A model generated the notes under the pieces. It worked only from the letters and a program-made list of their open reading frames with translations. It was not told the DNA's origin and did no database searches. From Paraspadella gotoi (taxonomy: Eukaryota > Chaetognatha): 64,000 nucleotides of DNA. The DNA lies in NCBI GenBank assembly GCA_051294375.1, contig CM119266.1, positions 16,610,087-16,674,086 on the forward strand, given 5' to 3'. The position numbers and the translations under genes are program-made. Below are positions 12,422-28,211 of the stretch, piece by piece (the stretch's first letter is position 1; every line of letters starts with the position of its first letter).

Positions 12422-12817
12422 CCACTATGCAGATTAGCAGTGATTTTGATTTATCGCTCGACGACGACGTCGACAAAGAAATCGCAAGCGGCGTGTTGTT
12501 CAAACTTAGAATTTGCATTCATCCTTCGTTTTTGGTTGTTAAACCGAAACTGTTAAAATTAATGACTTATTGAAAGTTCTCAAACGTTGTTTGGAATTTA
12601 ATTCTTTTCTTCTGTCCAACGCGGCAACCGTTCTGGAAACTAACGCGCTCGCTCCAACACTCCGGCTACCTTTAATAATCACTTTAAATAAGACGAGGAG
12701 ACGGAGAGGGAAAGGAAAAGTGGAAAACCGTGTAGACGCAGTGAGAAAAAAACGAGGGAAAAAAAACCTTTTGCGCCAACAATTCCCATTGTAGTACGTC
12801 TGTGTCTGCGTCTACGC

Positions 12818-12919
<102 letters not shown>

Positions 12920-13149
12920 CCTGCCTAAATAATTAAATACGACTTATAAGTTATACGTACGCACGTTGTACCCCCAACTGCCGTAACCAAGGGCGCTATT
13001 CCGAAGCGTTATTTCAGCACCGAATTCAATTCCTAACACGCCATACTGTGAACGCCGCCACACCTTTTCATTTCTTTTTCCCTACTCGATTTATTTCTTT
13101 TTATTTCTCCGAGTCGTAGAAACGGAATAGGAAATGGAATAAGGAGAAT

Positions 13150-13220
<71 letters not shown>
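13150..13220. repeat. (GA)n microsatellite
   Basis: Perfect GA repeat. With the (CT)n tract about 330 bases to the left it forms an inverted pair. Confidence 0.95.
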
Positions 13221-13225
<5 letters not shown>

Positions 13226-13720
13226 TCGCTACGACGCCCTCTCTCGTGGCTGAGAAACGGCAATTCCAGTTTATTAACTTCCGTCTTTCATTCGAATAAA
13301 TGAAGATAATTCAGAACTCGAGTTCACTCGCCCTTTTTTTCCTTCAAGATGCAAAATGGAAAAATACGGATTCAACTCGAAAAAAAAATAGTGGAAGATT
13401 AGCAAAGGAAGGACTAAGGTAAAAAAAAAAAACAGATGAAATAATAAATGTAAATAGTTACAGCGGCGGTCTTAAAAAATACAGCAAGTTGTGCTGCAAA
13501 AAAAAAAACCAAAAAAAAAAACGTAAATCCGTTCTATTCTTACATTCAATCCCATTTAACAGGAAAGATAGCAGTGCTTATTGCTTAAACTTAAAGTTAA
13601 AATTAGACAAAATTCCGTATAATACAAAACATTTGACGTTTAACGTTAGTATTTCAGTTACTTTTCATTACCATTATTGTTTTACTAAACATTGTCATTG
13701 AATAATCCGAACAAAGTACA

Positions 13721-13984
13721 TCATGAAGTTTGATACCTAGCGCTTCCCCGCACAGCGACGCCGCGGCAAGAGAGCGATACCGACGCCTCATCGAGAAATA
13801 AACATTCATGAGAGTGAAATCCGCGGATGCGAAGCCGGTTGTCGGAATCGAAATCGACTTGGTCGACGACGACGCCGGAATAAACCCGGTAAACAATTAT
13901 CGTCGCCATGGAAATCGTGCGCGCCACGGATTCCCCGTCAGAGCCAGTTGAATGAAATCCATCACCGAGAGCGTCAACATCCAT
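13721..13984 (-). CDS. Open frame of 87 codons in a CpG-rich island (hypothetical)
   Basis: A complete minus-strand frame from ATG at 13984 to TGA at 13721, reading MDVDALGDGFHSTGSD at the start. It coincides with a GC-rich patch between AT-rich flanks. Two more methionine-started frames overlap it on the same strand, so the open frame may be a by-product of base composition. There is no signal peptide, domain or homology that I recognise. Confidence 0.2.
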   Translation of the reverse strand: MDVDALGDGFHSTGSDGESVARTISMATIIVYRVYSGVVVDQVDFDSDNRLRIRGFHSHECLFLDEASVSLSCRGVAVRGSARYQTS

Positions 13985-14051
13985 AAAATGAAATTATCGG
14001 ATTTTTCTCCGCGCGAACCCAGAAATAATAAAAAAAAAAAATCCCTGCACT

Positions 14052-14101
14052 CACCATCTCATTCCCGGCCTCTGCCTCATCCCTCCTCTTCCACTGGATC
14101 A
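14052..14101 (-). CDS. Weak candidate first exon (minus strand)
   Basis: An in-frame stop, then ATG and 16 codons (MIQWKRRDEAEAGNEM) ending in phase 0 at a GTGAGTGC donor. No matching second exon was established. The three-membrane-segment gene lies just to the right on the same strand, so a downstream neighbour is conceivable. Confidence 0.15.
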
Positions 14102-14551
14102 TTCTTTATATCTATTGGACTTTCGAGTTTCAGTTCGATCTTTTCTGCTCGCGGTGTAGATCTTTTGATCAAGCTCTTTCAAAAAAGTAACACATGCTAT
14201 GAACTGAAAATTTTAGCAAATCATAACGGATTGTATCTTGTGACTGCAATTAAGGTTCTGCCTCCTAATCTTCTGACCGACGATTGATGTAAGGACGAAC
14301 AATTGTTTATTATAAACTCATTCACTTTAACTCGCGAACCCAGCTGCAGGAAATGAAACCGGCTCACTCATTCACGACACTCACGGTTTTACCCACATCA
14401 ATTTGGCTGAAATAATTGTTTAAGTTTACATTTAAAACAAAGGTCATGACAACACCTACATTTCGATACAACTGAAGCGTCATTCAAACCTTAATGTCTC
14501 TTCCTTTCTGAAGAAGTAATAAATCTCCAATAAAAACTTTTTAGTTTCAGT

Positions 14552-14557
14552 TTTATT
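14552..14557 (-). terminator. Candidate polyadenylation signal of the three-membrane-segment gene
   Basis: AATAAA on the minus strand about 150 bases past the stop codon at 14706, the nearest canonical hexamer downstream. Confidence 0.4.
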
Positions 14558-14705
14558 ATTTTTGTTGTAAATTCAAAACCAAACTATGAATTATTTACGT
14601 TTGCCAAATAAGTAATAAAGTTCACGACAGTTTCTTACATTTTTCTAATTTCTCCTTCTTCTACAAAAGTTGATGCTACCACCAATGGCGGTAAACAGCT
14701 CAGCT

Positions 14706-16276
<1,571 letters not shown>

Positions 16277-16669
16277 TTTTTTATTTTTGATCCTAGTTTT
16301 GTTGATCTAAATAATTTGGTCGTTTTAACTTTAGGATATTTTAAATCGGCTACCTACTGATTTTTGACATCGAAAGTATTTGAAAAAATTACGTCGTAGG
16401 GAGGCGAGGGAGCGTAGCGATTTTTTTTCCTCTTTTAAGAAAATGCTAACGGAGAAATCAACACCGATTTACAAAAGACCGTTATTCTGAAGTAGACTAA
16501 GAAAAAAAAACTAATTTTGACTTAGATAACATTAATTCCATGTAGAGCGAAAAGGAAAATGAAGAGATATGGCGAAAAAATGGCGAAAGAGAAATGTAGA
16601 AAATAAATTTTAAATCACGTCCAATCGGCTACAATAAAAAAGAACAACGCCATCTGCAGTCGTCAACGT

Positions 16670-16684
16670 NNNNNNNNNNNNNNN
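16670..16684. other. Assembly gap, 15 N
   Basis: Short N run. Similar 10-N gaps lie at 5666-5675, 15576-15585, 17393-17402 and 32600-32609. Confidence 0.99.
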
Positions 16685-16751
16685 GTCTGCGTATCGAAAG
16701 CCCCATCTGCGTCACGGCTTGGTAACTCGGAAGGCGGAAGACACCAGCCAC

Positions 16752-16765
16752 GTTACCATGACGAC
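16752..16765. promoter_or_regulatory. RFX X-box-like palindrome upstream of the three-membrane-segment gene
   Basis: GTTACCATGACGAC fits the X-box consensus RYYNYYN(1-3)RRNRAC bound by RFX factors. It lies about 480 bases upstream of the ATG at 16276. Position and motif are visible; function is inferred. Confidence 0.35.
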
Positions 16766-17475
16766 GGAAAGGACTGGGAGGAGAGAGGAAAGTCGAAAAC
16801 CATAAATCATAACTTTGTCCGCGAAAGTCTTAAAAAATGGAAACGGATTGTGCGGGAAAGTTTGAGCGCTCAAAACATTTTTTCTTAAAAAAAAAAAAAA
16901 CACAAAAAAAACATTAAAAAAAATTGAACCACGTCTTTACTTTTTTTTTCACAAAGTGAAAGACTTATTTTTTTCCCTCGAAAACAATCAACGACTTCAA
17001 CCCACCGTCGCGACGTAACACTCCCCACTCGGTTCTCAACTCGCCTGACCCAATCCCCCACCTTCATCCGGGTCAGGCTCGTTTATCACTGACGCCCTCT
17101 CGGCCGTCGACGTTGTTTACGTGGTTTCCTCTCTCACCTACCTTCCCCCCTTTCTTACCCCCCCCCAAGGTTTTTCAGGTTAGTCCCGGTAAAAGTCGTT
17201 TTTATTTCCTTGTAATGGGTTCGTCCATTACGGCCTCATTATCCCGAGATCGAGAGAGCGACCCGGCGACCGGAACCCCGAGACCCGCGTTTTTTGGAGG
17301 AGAAAAAAAAAAAATTATATCCCACGAGTCACCAACGTGGAAAGGATTTCAGGTTTAATTTCACGAAAAACCGCGCGAAAATTTTCTAGCACNNNNNNNN
17401 NNTTTTTAAATTATTTATACATCATCTCTAACGCCGCCTGAAACAAATAAACCCTTATTAAATAAATTAACTTAC

Positions 17476-17571
17476 CCCAGAATGCCTTACCCAAAGTGCC
17501 AAAATATCGTCCTTCCCAGTCTTATCCCAAGTCACCAAGTGGATCGACTCAACCAATAATTCCTCTTCGCT
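17476..17571 (-). CDS. Alternative internal exon on the minus strand (competes with 17481-17675)
   Basis: Minus-strand frame of exactly 32 codons, phase 0 to phase 0, between an AG (ACTCAG) and a perfect GTAAGT donor. It reads SEEELLVESIHLVTWDKTGK and then DDILALWVRHSG. The donor is stronger than the plus-strand acceptor at the same place. However, the sequence before its acceptor is not pyrimidine-rich, and the GC-rich island extends well into what would be the intron. Only one of the two overlapping models is likely to be real. No homology recognised. Confidence 0.3.
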
Positions 17572-17675
17572 CTGAGTTCAGCGACATCGAATATGATGGA
17601 TCCTCGCTGATGGATGAAGACCGAGATGGATTTCGCGCCGCTTCTCCGCCGAAGGGCGGCTCCTTGGGGTCCTGA
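17481..17675 (+). CDS. Candidate 3'-terminal coding exon (plus strand), Ser/Pro/acidic tail
   Basis: The acceptor CTTACCCCAG is followed by 64 codons in phase 0 and a TGA. The frame reads NALPKVPKYRPSQSYPKSPS, then a Ser/Pro segment, an acidic patch (SDIEYDGSSLMDEDRDG) and ends SPPKGGSLGS. This looks like a cytoplasmic tail or other disordered, phosphorylatable terminus. The GC-rich island begins just at the acceptor, and an AATAAA lies about 205 bases downstream at 17880. No upstream exon was identified. The opposite strand carries a competing 32-codon exon model over the same bases, so strand assignment is unresolved. Confidence 0.4.
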   Translation, partial: NALPKVPKYRPSQSYPKSPSGSTQPIIPLRSEFSDIEYDGSSLMDEDRDGFRAASPPKGGSLGS

Positions 17676-17814
17676 CCTGGGACGAGCAGGAGTGACCCGA
17701 TAAGGAGGCCACGTGGGCGATAGGCGCCTTGGACGAATGGCTTCCCGTTGCCAGGAAGCCACTAACCCTAAGGAATGAAGACCAACTTCTTATCTCGACC
17801 TCCATTTTCAGACG

Positions 17815-17839
17815 CTCTCTCTCTCTCTCTCTCCTCTCT
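17815..17839. repeat. Short (CT)n tract
   Basis: CT repeat inside the possible 3' UTR of the plus-strand model. Confidence 0.8.
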
Positions 17840-17879
17840 GACGTACTGGCATCTCTTTTTTTAATCAAAATTCTTTCTA

Positions 17880-17885
17880 AATAAA
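17880..17885 (+). terminator. Candidate polyadenylation signal
   Basis: AATAAA about 205 bases past the TGA at 17675; supports the plus-strand terminal exon if that model is right. Confidence 0.35.
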
Positions 17886-18343
17886 CCTCAGCAAACCTCT
17901 GAACTTTAATTAATACACCATTTTTTAAAATGAAAATACAGTCGGTAAGACTTTCAATTAAAACCATAATTTGTTTTCCTCCCCTTCTTAAATTCCCTAT
18001 TCCCAACGATTTTCTTTCCGAATAGTTTTCCCTTCAAAATTCCCTTTGGCGCCCATTTCTTTTCCTTTTCTTCGCGCTTTAATTCCCCCTTGTCTTCTCT
18101 CAACATTATTACCGAGCGACCCCGTCGAATCGAGCTCTCCATCCCCATCGCTTTTCCTTCTGCGGCTTTTTCCCCGTTCCCCCCGTGGATCTACAGTTTT
18201 TTCCTCTCACTGTCTTACTAGTCAACTCGTTGTCGATATCTTTTTTTTATATCAATAATCTTTACATATATCTATTCCAGTCGAACGTATTATCCATATC
18301 TTCTCGTTTTCTTCTGCCCAACTGTTTCGTCGCATTTACTCAC

Positions 18344-18378
18344 CTGCAATTCCACTGCTCCACTTCTCGATTCTCCAT
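18344..18378 (-). CDS. Weak candidate first exon with strong donor (minus strand)
   Basis: Minus-strand TTGCAG|GTGAGTAAAT is a near-ideal donor. The frame ending there in phase 2 includes an ATG and reads MENREVEQWNC. Another frame without an ATG is also open through the purine-rich sequence upstream. It could belong with the minus-strand exon model at 17476-17571, but phase compatibility across intermediate exons is unknown. Confidence 0.2.
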
Positions 18379-18599
18379 TTGCCACTCACTTCCACCGTCT
18401 TCTCCAACCCCCCTTCACTCACTACCCCAACCCCTCGCCCCGTCTCTCTCGCTCTCACTCTCTCTCGCCGCCGTCATCGCTCATCCCTCCCGCTATCTCC
18501 TCTGCGCAATTTGGCCCATCTTTCACTCGGGCCGAGAGAAAAAACCCGAGGGAACTTATGCGTGTTTATCTCATTCTTCTTTTCATTCCGAGCGCACTT

Positions 18600-18690
18600 T
18601 GGGCGCGCATATCGCCCGCGCGCTAGCGGGCCCCGACGGCGCATATTGCAGGAACTGGTGAAAAGCGGGCCCCGCCGGCGCATTCGATTT
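18600..18690. repeat. Tandem GC-rich duplication
   Basis: The block GCGGGCCCCGMCGGCGCAT occurs twice, about 37 bases apart. Confidence 0.7.
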
Positions 18691-18699
18691 CAATCCCAA

Positions 18700-22060
<3,361 letters not shown>

Positions 22061-22132
22061 TCTGCTTTGTCAGATCAAAAGTGGAGAGTCTCGACCATGA
22101 GACTGAGTGATTGGAGAAAACTCAAGGTTGCT

Positions 22133-22198
22133 GAACGAGTACTGAGCTGTCCAAGCCAGTGGGACCAAGCTATACGGGAGACGAATTTAGGATTCTCC
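22133..22198 (-). repeat. Dispersed repeat, copy B
   Basis: Same ordered blocks as copy A at 9151-9229 (AGCTGTCCAAGC, AGCTATACGGGA, CGAATTTAGGATTC), with point differences and a shorter central spacer. Confidence 0.5.
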
Positions 22199-22348
22199 AT
22201 ACAGCTTTCATTTTTTTCCTACATCTACCAATATTTTCTTAAAGCGACATCCTTTGCTTTTTTTTATCTTGTTTCGAGATATTTTTCTGATTTTAGATTT
22301 ATCTTCCATTTTTTCCAATTTTTATCTTATTTCTGTGCTTCTTTCCCA

Positions 22349-22361
22349 GTTGCCAGGCAAC
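22349..22361. promoter_or_regulatory. RFX X-box-like palindrome
   Basis: GTTGCCAGGCAAC is a perfect inverted repeat with a one-base spacer and fits the X-box consensus. It directly follows a CCCAG acceptor-like site. No promoter could be tied to it. Confidence 0.3.
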
Positions 22362-22802
22362 GAGGAAAACTACCCCCTGGCGACCATGTGAAGGACGGCG
22401 AGTTGGCGCATCTGAGAGAAGACGAAAACGCCTTCGGGTCTGTGTTATGCATAAAGCATCGTCCTTTAAATGTAGGATTTTTAATTCGTTTTGTTATTTT
22501 AGTATCGCAATTTCATGAAAATCACATGTAATATTTTAGAATAATTTAAAAACTTAAAATTTTATTTAAGTTTAAATTTTAACACGAGGCCGAGCGAGGG
22601 TTAGAAGAAATTTTTTATCCAAAGTTGACATTTAAAAAGAAAGTATTTTGCTTTTTTTAAAAAATGACTTGAGGGCATCAATCGAATTAGTTTATATTTG
22701 TCAGTAGTCTTTGACCTTCTCCTTAAACTAATCTGATAAATGCCTCCCGAGATGCCAGTTTCGCTGTTCGAAGAAAAAGTGAAAACGGGTAACGTCGTAA
22801 AT

Positions 22803-23069
22803 TCGTACTTTTACTCTGCGAGCGGAGTCTTTTTGGCAACTTTGCGTCAGCACCGTTGATATTCAGGATGAAAAAACCAGAGGCAAAGCCATCAGCAAAG
22901 GACACCACGACGGCCATTGTGGCCGAATATACGTCCAAAACGTCAAGAAAGACGGGGATCTTGTTTCAAGTATCGCTGACGCTTCGATGGTTTGGCATCG
23001 CGACGTCTGGCGGTGTCATTCGGGCCGGACCGGCGCCGGCCGTCTTCTCCATCCGGCGCCTTTGTGACA
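22803..23069 (+). CDS. Open frame without ATG, GC-rich (unassigned)
   Basis: About 88 sense codons in a GC-rich patch, stop to stop, with no ATG near the start. An AG that could act as acceptor (ATATTCAG) lies inside and is followed in frame by DEKTRGKAISKGHHD, then GRIYVQNVKKDGDLVSS and MVWHRDVW. The last part faintly recalls the WHRRLGH region before the integrase of Copia-type elements, but too weakly to name. The opposite strand also has a hydrophobic open frame (VFLDVLDVYSATMAVVVSF). One may be a degraded coding remnant. Confidence 0.2.
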
Positions 23070-23147
23070 AAGGATGATTAATGACGAGCTTCTTGCATCC
23101 GGGGTTTTCACCTCGGTTTCTCTCAAGAGGATTGACTTTCCGGATGA

Positions 23148-23182
<35 letters not shown>

Positions 23183-23341
23183 TTCTCTCAACCCAGACCT
23201 TCTCTCATATCGATATTGAACGAATGAAACCGATGTTAACTTTTTGCTTTACGAAATATTTCCCTTTGACTAAATTCCTTAATGTTTGTTAGAGAATATT
23301 TTTGTGAGAGTGAAAGAATGATCTGTTAAAACTCGCCGGTG

Positions 23342-23342
<1 letters not shown>

Positions 23343-23412
<70 letters not shown>

Positions 23413-23415
23413 TCT
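23343..23415. repeat. (CT)n microsatellite
   Basis: Perfect CT repeat; a shorter one lies at 23151-23180. Confidence 0.95.
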
Positions 23416-23419
23416 TCTG

Positions 23420-25990
23420 TCGCAAGCATTAATTCTGCTCTGATTGTTGTTGTTGTACTCTGATGTTGTTCTTCTGCTTGGTCTCACGTCATCTCCGCCG
23501 AAACCAACCGGGAATTCTCAGTCGCATCAATTATGAACAAATCAATTTTAATACAGAAGGCCCAAATCTGGTCCCGCGGTGCGCGCGCCGTCTCTCTCAG
23601 ACTAGATCTCTGGCCTCATTACCTCGAACCTCATCCTAATCTTATGCGGTTCTAGCGGCGGCCTCTGAAGAAAGGAGAGGCCAGGAAAAGGGGTGGAGTC
23701 GTTCTGGGGGCGATGAATTAGGAAAGGAAATTCGATGAACCGCGCCAAGAGCGACTTCATTAGCTTAATTTAATATTATTCAGACGTTGAGCTGAAAATC
23801 TGACAGAAAATCGGGAGGTCGAAATTAATTGCGTGAGAAGCGGTTGGGCGGGCCCGTTCGAGCGGAAGCGGAAAATGACGCCGAATGAAGACGGACGCTC
23901 AAAGGAAAGGCGATCAGGAAGATTAAGACAAGAGCGGTAATTCGATCATAACGAAGCACAAAAAAGGCTTTTATTTCGAATTTTGTAATGTTAACAAGAC
24001 ATGATCATTCGGAGATTCCTGGCATCATTGAGAATCCCCTTTCCCACTTCGGTTCTCAAAAAGGCGTTGTTTATTATACATCAAAAGTAAAAAACAAATA
24101 AAGGTGGAGGAAAAAAGAAGTTTTCGTTATGATTTTCCGGCTTCAAAACTCTCATCCAGAGGATTTCTTTCTTTTTCATCATCGGCAGCGAGAGATTTCC
24201 CCGAGGGGCTCTGAATAATAGGCGAAGTACCCGGAACGCGGAAGTGGAAATTCCCAACGCCGGGGGGGGGGGTTGGCAGGCGACCGGGGAGTGGGGAACC
24301 CGAAAGGCGTGAAGGGAGAGGAGAGTGGATGGAAAGGCTTCCGTGAGAAAGTCGGAGAGAGTAGCGGGGGCGGTTCTTCGAGCGGCCTCGGGAACGGGCG
24401 GCGGTTGACGCGAGAGAGGAAAGATGTTTTCGAAACGGAAGATGTGTGTAATGTCTTTAAATATTAAATGGTGACGTTGAAGCGGCGACGCCAAAGTGGA
24501 AAAGTGGTGATACTTGTCGTCGTCGTTACGAGTCTTACAACTTTTACTCGATCAACGAACATCGAAACAACAAGGACGGTTTTGGGCTATGAAAATTCCT
24601 GTGAAAAATTGAACTTCGTAAATGGAGTAAAATGCGGGCTTACAATAGAGAAAACGACCATCCTTACCATTATTAGTACCTTTACATATGTTTATGAACA
24701 CTTATAAATACATAATAATCTATGAATTTCTAGACTTTTAAATTTACTGAGAGGTATATATTTCTAATTTATTGATATATATGAGCCAGAAAGTTTTTTT
24801 TTAACTCATTGTTCAAAATTTTATTTTACATATAAATACGTATCATTAGGTTAAATTCCGGTAAAAAAGAAATAAACACGTTTATGATTATTCAGAAAAC
24901 AAATCTCTTCTTCTCTCTCCCCTTCCATCCTTTCTCCCCTTCCTTTCCTTCCCCTCTCTCGCCACGTATTTCCATTTTTTCCCCATCAAAACAAGCTTCT
25001 CGTTCGTGGCGCAGGGCGCGGCCAACTTTGGCGCTCACCGCTCCCGCGCGGTGTTTATGTTCCACCGGAGTTGATTTTTGAAAGATAATCCGTTTTTTTT
25101 TCTAAGTACTTATCATCATTTACTATCAAAATATTTTGAACGGCGAATTCTGGAATCGTATATGAAAAAAAAATCCCCTTGTGCTAATAAACGTAAGAAT
25201 CGTCAAAACTTTTTCTGGGTTTCTCGAGTTTCGCTTCAGTTAGGCTACGAAGCGTTACTTCATTACTTGTAGGGCCAATAGTTTCTTTCCAGTTTATATT
25301 AAAAACCGACAAAATTATTCTAATATAAAAATTTTTCTATGCTTAGAGATTTGTGAACTACTTTCAAAGAAATTAAATCTAACAAAAGTTTAACTAGTTT
25401 AAAAGTGATTTAAGTAGTTAATTTGTGAAAGAAGTAAAATTAGTTTAAAAAAATTAACAAGAAACAAGGGAATTTTATATTATGGAAAAAATCATATTGA
25501 AGTCAGTGCGAAAAACAAAAGGAAGAGTTGATTATCTTATCATCAAAATTTTTAAAAAAAATTATTTAATTTAAAATAACAAACTTTTTAAATTAAGCAA
25601 AATTCTCAACAAATTATTTTACCTCGGTGGAAAAGTGATAATACCGATATTTTTTAGTCTCTTCCTCCGAAAATAAATATCGAATCTCGTTTTTCAGAAA
25701 AGCAACTGGGAATATTAGCTGGGAATCGTAAGGTGTAAGAAAAAAACCCGAGCGTCTTCACCATTTTTTGTTTCTTTGCTTCGTGAATGTTTTATAGATT
25801 TGAGCCAAAGAAACGACCCTTGCAACAAGATTAAGAATATTTTTTTTTTACCAAGATTTATGTTTTGTTTCACGTATAGACAAAACAAAAGTGACATTCA
25901 CTTCTTTATTTTTCCTAGCTGTTGCCAACAGCGTTCAAAATCATTAGCGGTCAATATATGTTTTTTAAAATGCGATGTAAGTGTTGTGCT
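23420..25990. other. Non-coding DNA, no supported gene
   Basis: A GC-richer part (23.5-24.5 kb) holds a plus-strand frame at 24468-24707. It has a basic then hydrophobic N-terminus (MVTLKRRRQSGKVVILVVVV) that mimics a signal anchor, but there is no other support. 24.7-26.0 kb is AT-rich without recognisable features. Confidence 0.5.
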
Positions 25991-25991
25991 A

Positions 25992-26324
25992 CAGTGCGGC
26001 GCAAAAGAAACTATATTGGATGGCTGAATTTCTCAAAAATATAGAAACAAAACGATTAGTCCAAGTCCTATTGACGTCTAAATTTATTTCTAACCCTTTC
26101 ATATGTTTAATTCCGTTATGATTTAGTCACTTTTATATTGTAAACATCAGTCAGAAAACGAAGTGTCATCAACGCTAACCTTTGGAAATCACTTTTTCCC
26201 CAATTCCTCTTTTTTTTTTTTGGCACCAATCGAAAGCTCTTTAAAAAGAGCTATACTTTTTATGTACATTTTCTAAAAATTAAAAAAGCTAAATAGTGGC
26301 TATTTTTTTTTTTGAGCGGCAGTG
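25992..26324. mobile_element. Tc1/mariner-type MITE, 333 bp, TA-flanked
   Basis: The left end CAGTGCGGCGCAAAAGAAA and the reverse complement of the right end CACTGCCGCTCAAAAAAAA are imperfect terminal inverted repeats. TA dinucleotides flank both ends, the target-site signature of the Tc1/mariner superfamily. The interior is AT-rich with no transposase frame, so it is a non-autonomous relic. An internal 18-base palindrome (AGCTCTTTAAAAAGAGCT) lies at about 26234-26251. Confidence 0.6.
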
Positions 26325-26667
26325 TATTTGTAACAATATTAAAAGCATGATGGGTTTGCCCGAGGCCTCGACCGAGAGAACGATAACAAAAAGGAAAGTG
26401 ATACTTATGCCTAATGTTGGTCGGGTAGAAGTTGCTTCCTATTGCTTCTCTCATCTTCATTTTTTCTTCTCCATTTTTCGCTGGCTCTCACAATTTTCTT
26501 TCAAGGAAAAAAGCGTTTTCCACAAAAAAAAAAAAAAAAAAATGTAGCGATTGAAGGTGAAGCAAGACGGAGCATTCTGAAGCAAATCTAGCGAAATAGA
26601 GCAAGATTGAGTTGGGCCAAGTACCATGAAAAGAAATTTAAATGGAAAATGATGCTTTACTGATTTG

Positions 26668-26670
<3 letters not shown>

Positions 26671-26724
<54 letters not shown>
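26671..26724. repeat. (CT)n microsatellite followed by its inverse
   Basis: CT repeat followed after a few bases by AGAGAGA, so a small hairpin is possible. Confidence 0.9.
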
Positions 26725-26729
<5 letters not shown>

Positions 26730-27391
26730 TTCTAGAGAGAGAAAAAAAAACCCCGACCACGAATGAGAAAAAAATTGCAAATGATGGACGAGGGAGTTTC
26801 GGGAATTGAAAAGCGGCAAATGGACCGGAAACGCCATTTGCCGCTGGCGCCATTTTTCGCGTCACCCGATTTTAACGCGGACAGGGTGGTGAAACGCACG
26901 ACGCACGTGAAAGCGCTCGGTTATTCTGAGTTTTTATGCATTTTTTATACAGTATTTTTTTTTTAATGGAGGGCGCTCCTTCAAAATGTTAAAGATGGCG
27001 TGGCGAAAAGTTGGCGACGACGAACGGGAACCGAAAATGTTATGTATTGAAAACGGTTGTGATTCTTTTTCGTTGATGTGAAGGCCGGGTGGGCAGGGGG
27101 GATGGGCGAAGGAGAGGAAGTAACGAGGGCACGGGGCACCACATTCTCAAGGATCAGCCGCCATTTTTTTTCCTGTTTGTTTTGGCACCCAATCCGTTTT
27201 CCGCTTCTTTATCAGCCTCTCTCTCTCTCTTCCTCCACAAAATTGCCCCTGAATACCCTTTTTTATAATCTTTTGCAATTGTTGTTTTTAGATGGTATTT
27301 TGCAAAGGCTCAGCAAAAGTAACAAACTTGCAGAAAAGAAATAAAAATTCTTTTTAACACTCCCAAAACACGAGCATGCAGAGAGAGAGAG

Positions 27392-27440
<49 letters not shown>

Positions 27441-28162
27441 CTCGATTTCGTATTCAGGTCGCGAAGGAAAAAGTCCGAGAGTTGGTGTTTTGCGCTCGAT
27501 TCTCGACGGACGCCGACATCCCACGCCCACATTTCGCTATCCCTACCACTTCAGACACCGACCGTCATCCATCTGGATCTTCTTGTCGACAAATCGGTCA
27601 TTTACTCCATCAGCATTAATCACTACATTCACAGCTGCCCGATTCCCACACCTGTCGCCCACTTACTATCTGTTCCGCTTCTGTGGTAACTCCCCCCGAG
27701 GCGGCCTCTTTTGAACCTTTTTAAACTAAGATGTTTGCTGTTATCCTAGTTGCCAAGTTTATTTCAACTAATACAAATTTCAAAGAACATCATTTTTAAA
27801 TAGTCGCTACAGGACGTTGAAATATTAATTTTCTTCCCGAACGCGGCTCATTTAAATCATTTACAATGTTTCCTTCCCGCAAAGTTTTTGATGAATCTGT
27901 GTTATCTTCGCACCGAAGTCTATACGTAGCAACTTTTGCTTTCTCGCACCAAAATCGCAGCTTTCCAAACGTGTGTAGTTTCTACAGAGCCGGCATTCCC
28001 GACAGTTTGTCCTGGCTATCCGGCAAACAAGGAAACCGAGGCATTCCGACCAATCTTGGCAGTTCCCGTCTCCGCAGTGCGAGAACGAGTTCCTAAATAT
28101 CGGCAAAGAACTCTCTTTTTATCATCTTCTCGTGGATTGGAAACAAATCAAGCGAGCAGAAA

Positions 28163-28211
<49 letters not shown>

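Noticed and set aside
24081-24494. 137-codon minus-strand open frame
   Set aside because: Starts without ATG, crosses a C-run and reads as Pro/Ser/Phe low complexity; the opposite strand is also open.
27861-28106. Minus-strand Cys-rich frame (HCGDGNCQDWSEC, then NCRECRLC), reminiscent of a small disulfide domain
   Set aside because: The plus strand is open over the same bases in two frames, no splice sites flank it convincingly, and the cysteine spacing matches no family I know.
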